NCBI GenBank assembly: GCA_035550595.1
Contig: DASZOV010000134.1
Location: 1-27,637, forward strand
From: CALFMR01 sp035550595
GTDB taxonomy: Bacteria; Acidobacteriota; Vicinamibacteria; Vicinamibacterales; SCN-69-37
Length of the DNA stretch: 27,637 bases
Reading direction: 5' to 3'
The notes below the pieces were generated by a model. The model was given only the letters and a program-made list of their open reading frames with translations. It did no database searches and was not told the DNA's origin. This document shows positions 23,967 through 27,637 of this stretch, piece by piece; the stretch's first letter is position 1, and each line of letters opens with the position of its first letter. Both the position numbers and the translations under genes were made by a program.

Positions 23967-24272
23967 TCAGCGGCCGGGGACGCCCATCCAACTGCGGGTG
24001 AGGTAGTCGCTCATGCTGAGGCCGAACATGATGAACAGCCAGAACAGGCCCGCGACGGCGACGACCTTCGTGAGCGGCGTGGTGTACCGCAGGCCCATGA
24101 AGTAGATGGCGACGATGCTCGCCTTGGCCACGGCGATGCCGAGCGCCACGGGCGTGTTCATCGCCCCCATGTCGATGCTGGCGGCGAAGACCGTCAGCGC
24201 GGTGCCGACGAGCAAGGCGACGAAGACCGCGAGGTAGACGCGGACGGGAGTAATCGGGTGCGCACTGGACAT
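23967..24272 (-). CDS. ctaF: Cytochrome c oxidase subunit IV (CoxD/CtaF-like)
   Basis: The 101-residue protein has three hydrophobic helices (about 12-32, 40-62 and 68-90). The order and the segment VALGIAVAKASIVAIYFMGLRYTTPL are typical of the small bacterial oxidase subunit IV, where a KA(S/K)xVxxYFMHL-like stretch is conserved. The ATG follows the subunit III stop by 13 bases. It is the last gene of the operon before a strong terminator. The subunit has no redox centre and probably stabilises or helps assemble the oxidase in the membrane. Confidence 0.88.
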   Translation of the reverse strand: MSSAHPITPVRVYLAVFVALLVGTALTVFAASIDMGAMNTPVALGIAVAKASIVAIYFMGLRYTTPLTKVVAVAGLFWLFIMFGLSMSDYLTRSWMGVPGR

Positions 24273-24285
24273 GACGAAGACGACC

Positions 24286-24982
24286 TCAGGCTCCGACGTG
24301 ATAGCCGATCAGGTAGAGCAGCGGGAACAGGAAGATCCAGACGATGTCGACGAAGTGCCAGTACAAGCCCGCGATCTCGACTGGCGTGTAATAGTCCGGC
24401 GAAAACCTGTTGCGCAGCGTCATGACGAGAATGGTCGTCATGATGCCGAGGCCCACGATCATGTGGGCGGCGTGGACGCCCGTGAGCATGAAGTACAGGG
24501 CGAAGAAGATCTGCTCGGAGCGCGGCAGCGCCGGGTTGAAGTGCGGGCCCGGCACGAGATGGTGATGGAACTTCTCGGCGTACTCGTAGGCCTTGATGCC
24601 GAGGAACGCGACGCCGAAGACCATCGTCGCAAGGATGTACCCGATCTGCTTCGCTTTCTCGCCGAGCTGGGCGCACCGCACGGCCATGACCATGGTGAAC
24701 GAGCTGCAGATCAGGACGCCCGTGTTGATGCCGCCGAGCGGGACGTTCAGCTCGTGGCTGCCCGCGACCCAGGATTCGGGGTACATCGTCCGGTAGACCA
24801 GGTAGGCGGTGAACATGCCGCCGAAGAACATGATCTCGGTGACGAGGAACACCCACATCCCCAGCGTGGCCGCCTCGAACTGCTGCTCCATGCTGTAGAA
24901 ATGGTGCTGCAGGTTCGGATTGTGATGGTCGTCCGCCGCAGGGACGACCGCGTGGCCTCCGGCCAGCGCGTGTTCGTGCGCG

Positions 24983-24990
<8 letters not shown>
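24286..24990 (-). CDS. ctaE: Cytochrome c oxidase subunit III
   Basis: The 234-residue membrane protein matches the five-helix form of subunit III. It has AATLGMWVFLVTEIMFFGGMFTAY, then PLGGINTGVLICSSFTM, the conserved ALYFMLTGVHAAHMIVG and the end GLYWHFVDIVWIFLFPLLYL. The start is a TTG at 24990 within the last codons of subunit I, with a strong GGGAGG six bases upstream, so the unusual codon is well supported. The overlap indicates translational coupling with coxA. Subunit III carries no metal; it stabilises the catalytic subunit and its proton uptake. Confidence 0.94.
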
Positions 24991-26602
<1,612 letters not shown>

Positions 26603-26635
26603 AAATCACCACACGGCACCGAATGAACGTGCAGG

Positions 26636-27589
26636 TCACTGGGCGGCCGGGGCCGTCCCGGGCGCCTTCAGCGACTTGATGTAGGCGATGAGCTCCATGA
26701 CCTGCTCCTCGCTGATCTGGCCCTGGAACACCGGCATGATCGGCTGGTAGCCCCGCACGACCTTGGCGACCGACATGACGATCGACTCGTGCAGGTAGTT
26801 GTCGTCGGCGACGACCGTCGATCCGTCGGCGAGCGCCACCGTGCTGCCCGGCACGCCGTTCAGCACCGGCCCGCGGCCCGAGCCGTCGGACTTGTGGCAC
26901 GTGCTGCACGCGAAGTCGTTGAACAGCTTCTCGCCGGCCACGGCGGGCGAGGCCGTCGAGGCGCCGCCGCTCAACCAGGTCTCGTAGTCCTGCGGCTCCA
27001 TCGCGATGACCTGGCCGATCATCGCCGAGTGGTTCGTGCCGCAGTACTCGGCGCAGAACAGGTGGTAGGTGCCCGGTTTGGTCGCGCGGAACCAGAGCGT
27101 CGAGAGCTTGCCCGGCACCACGTCCATTTTCACGCGGAACGCCGGCACGTAAAAGTCGTGGATGACGTCTTCCGAGCCGAGCGTGACGCGCACGTTGCGG
27201 TTGATGGGCACGTGCAGCGTGTTGATCTCGCGCACGCCCTCCGGGTGCTGCACCTTCCACATCCACTGCTTGCCGACGGCGAACACCTCCATCGAGTCGC
27301 GCGGCGGGCGCGCCAGGCGGAAGAACAGGTCCGCGCCCCAGACGAACATCACCATCGCGATGGCGAAGGGAATGATCGTCCAGGTCAGCTCGAGCACGAG
27401 CGACCCGTGGATGGGCGCGCCGACGTCGTCGGGATGCTTCCGCCCGTACTTGACGGCGAAGAAGATGACCAGCCCGGCGATGAGCACGCCGAAGAACGCG
27501 CTGACCGCGACGAGGAACAGATAGAGGAGGTCTACCTCCGTCGAGATCGACGAAGCGCTCGGAGGCAGCAGATGAAAGGCAGTGGACAT
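26636..27589 (-). CDS. ctaC: Cytochrome c oxidase subunit II with fused cytochrome c (caa3)
   Basis: The 317-residue protein has two membrane helices (about 22-46 and 68-92) and a periplasmic cupredoxin domain. The CuA ligands H144, C179, E181, C183, H187 and M190 are all visible (CAEYCGTNHSAM). A C-terminal cytochrome c domain has CSTCH at 228-232 and a likely axial Met at 285 (IMPVFQG). The fusion defines a caa3-type oxidase, in which electrons enter through the attached heme c. There is no clear lipobox at the N-terminus. It is the first cox gene seen; upstream genes lie beyond the window. Confidence 0.96.
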   Translation of the reverse strand: MSTAFHLLPPSASSISTEVDLLYLFLVAVSAFFGVLIAGLVIFFAVKYGRKHPDDVGAPIHGSLVLELTWTIIPFAIAMVMFVWGADLFFRLARPPRDSMEVFAVGKQWMWKVQHPEGVREINTLHVPINRNVRVTLGSEDVIHDFYVPAFRVKMDVVPGKLSTLWFRATKPGTYHLFCAEYCGTNHSAMIGQVIAMEPQDYETWLSGGASTASPAVAGEKLFNDFACSTCHKSDGSGRGPVLNGVPGSTVALADGSTVVADDNYLHESIVMSVAKVVRGYQPIMPVFQGQISEEQVMELIAYIKSLKAPGTAPAAQ

Positions 27590-27637
27590 CTAGCGAGTAC
27601 CTGTCGCGGTCCGATCGACCGCACTGACCTGCCGCCG
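27590..27637 (-). other. Possible tail of an upstream gene ending just before coxB
   Basis: A frame open from the window edge ends in TAG at 27590-27592, directly before the coxB ATG. It would give the last 15 residues (RRQVSAVDRTATGTR) of another gene of the operon. The stretch is too short to identify and may be non-coding leader. Confidence 0.2.

Overview
The window is high-GC bacterial chromosome with tightly packed, often overlapping genes. The gene families suggest an aerobic heterotroph of the Acidobacteriota, possibly class Vicinamibacteria: an Oar-like TonB-dependent receptor with an N-terminal carboxypeptidase-regulatory domain, a PQQ sugar dehydrogenase fused to PKD and cytochrome c, a DUF1080 protein, and a caa3 oxidase of the A2 (YS) type. 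The taxonomic call is inference from gene content and not from a marker gene. No tRNA, rRNA, CRISPR array, transposase or phage gene was seen.

Layout. (1) 1-2415, minus strand: an ebo-type operon. It holds a UbiA-like prenyltransferase (EboC), a 3-dehydroquinate-synthase-like enzyme (EboD), a small unknown protein, and the first codons of a probable TatD-like hydrolase (EboB) running off the left edge. (2) 2416-2894: a gap with hairpins and one doubtful small ORF. (3) 2895-5769, minus: lutABC, the L-lactate oxidation complex, with three-gene overlaps. (4) 5946-7106, plus: a divergent regulator joining an IclR-type DNA-binding domain to a RbsB-like sugar-binding domain. (5) 7511-15035, plus: TonB-dependent receptor, secreted PQQ dehydrogenase/PKD/cytochrome c/CBM protein, and a DUF1080 protein. 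This block is visibly poorer in GC than its neighbours. (6) 15404-21066, plus: a compact, very GC-rich catabolic operon of TIM-barrel sugar epimerase, Tm-1-like protein, creatininase-family hydrolase, FAD-linked oxidase and two-cluster Fe-S protein. (7) 21264-21761, plus: a secreted azurin/auracyanin-like copper protein. (8) 21766-23699, minus: a Dabb-family protein and a NifA-like GAF/AAA+/Fis regulator. (9) 23967-27589, minus: the caa3-type cytochrome c oxidase operon coxBACD, ending in a strong intrinsic terminator.

How the parts may fit. Regions 4 to 6 look like one sugar or polyol acquisition and degradation locus: a regulator that senses a sugar-like ligand, outer-membrane uptake, periplasmic oxidation, DUF1080-type breakdown, then cytoplasmic isomerisation, hydrolysis and oxidation of a 2-hydroxyacid-like product. 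LutABC supplies a second hydroxyacid oxidation route. Electrons from the periplasmic dehydrogenase could pass through its own heme and the copper protein to the caa3 oxidase. The pathway substrate cannot be read from the sequence. The combination of epimerase, creatininase-family hydrolase, Tm-1-like protein and FAD/Fe-S oxidase is the best candidate here for an undescribed system.
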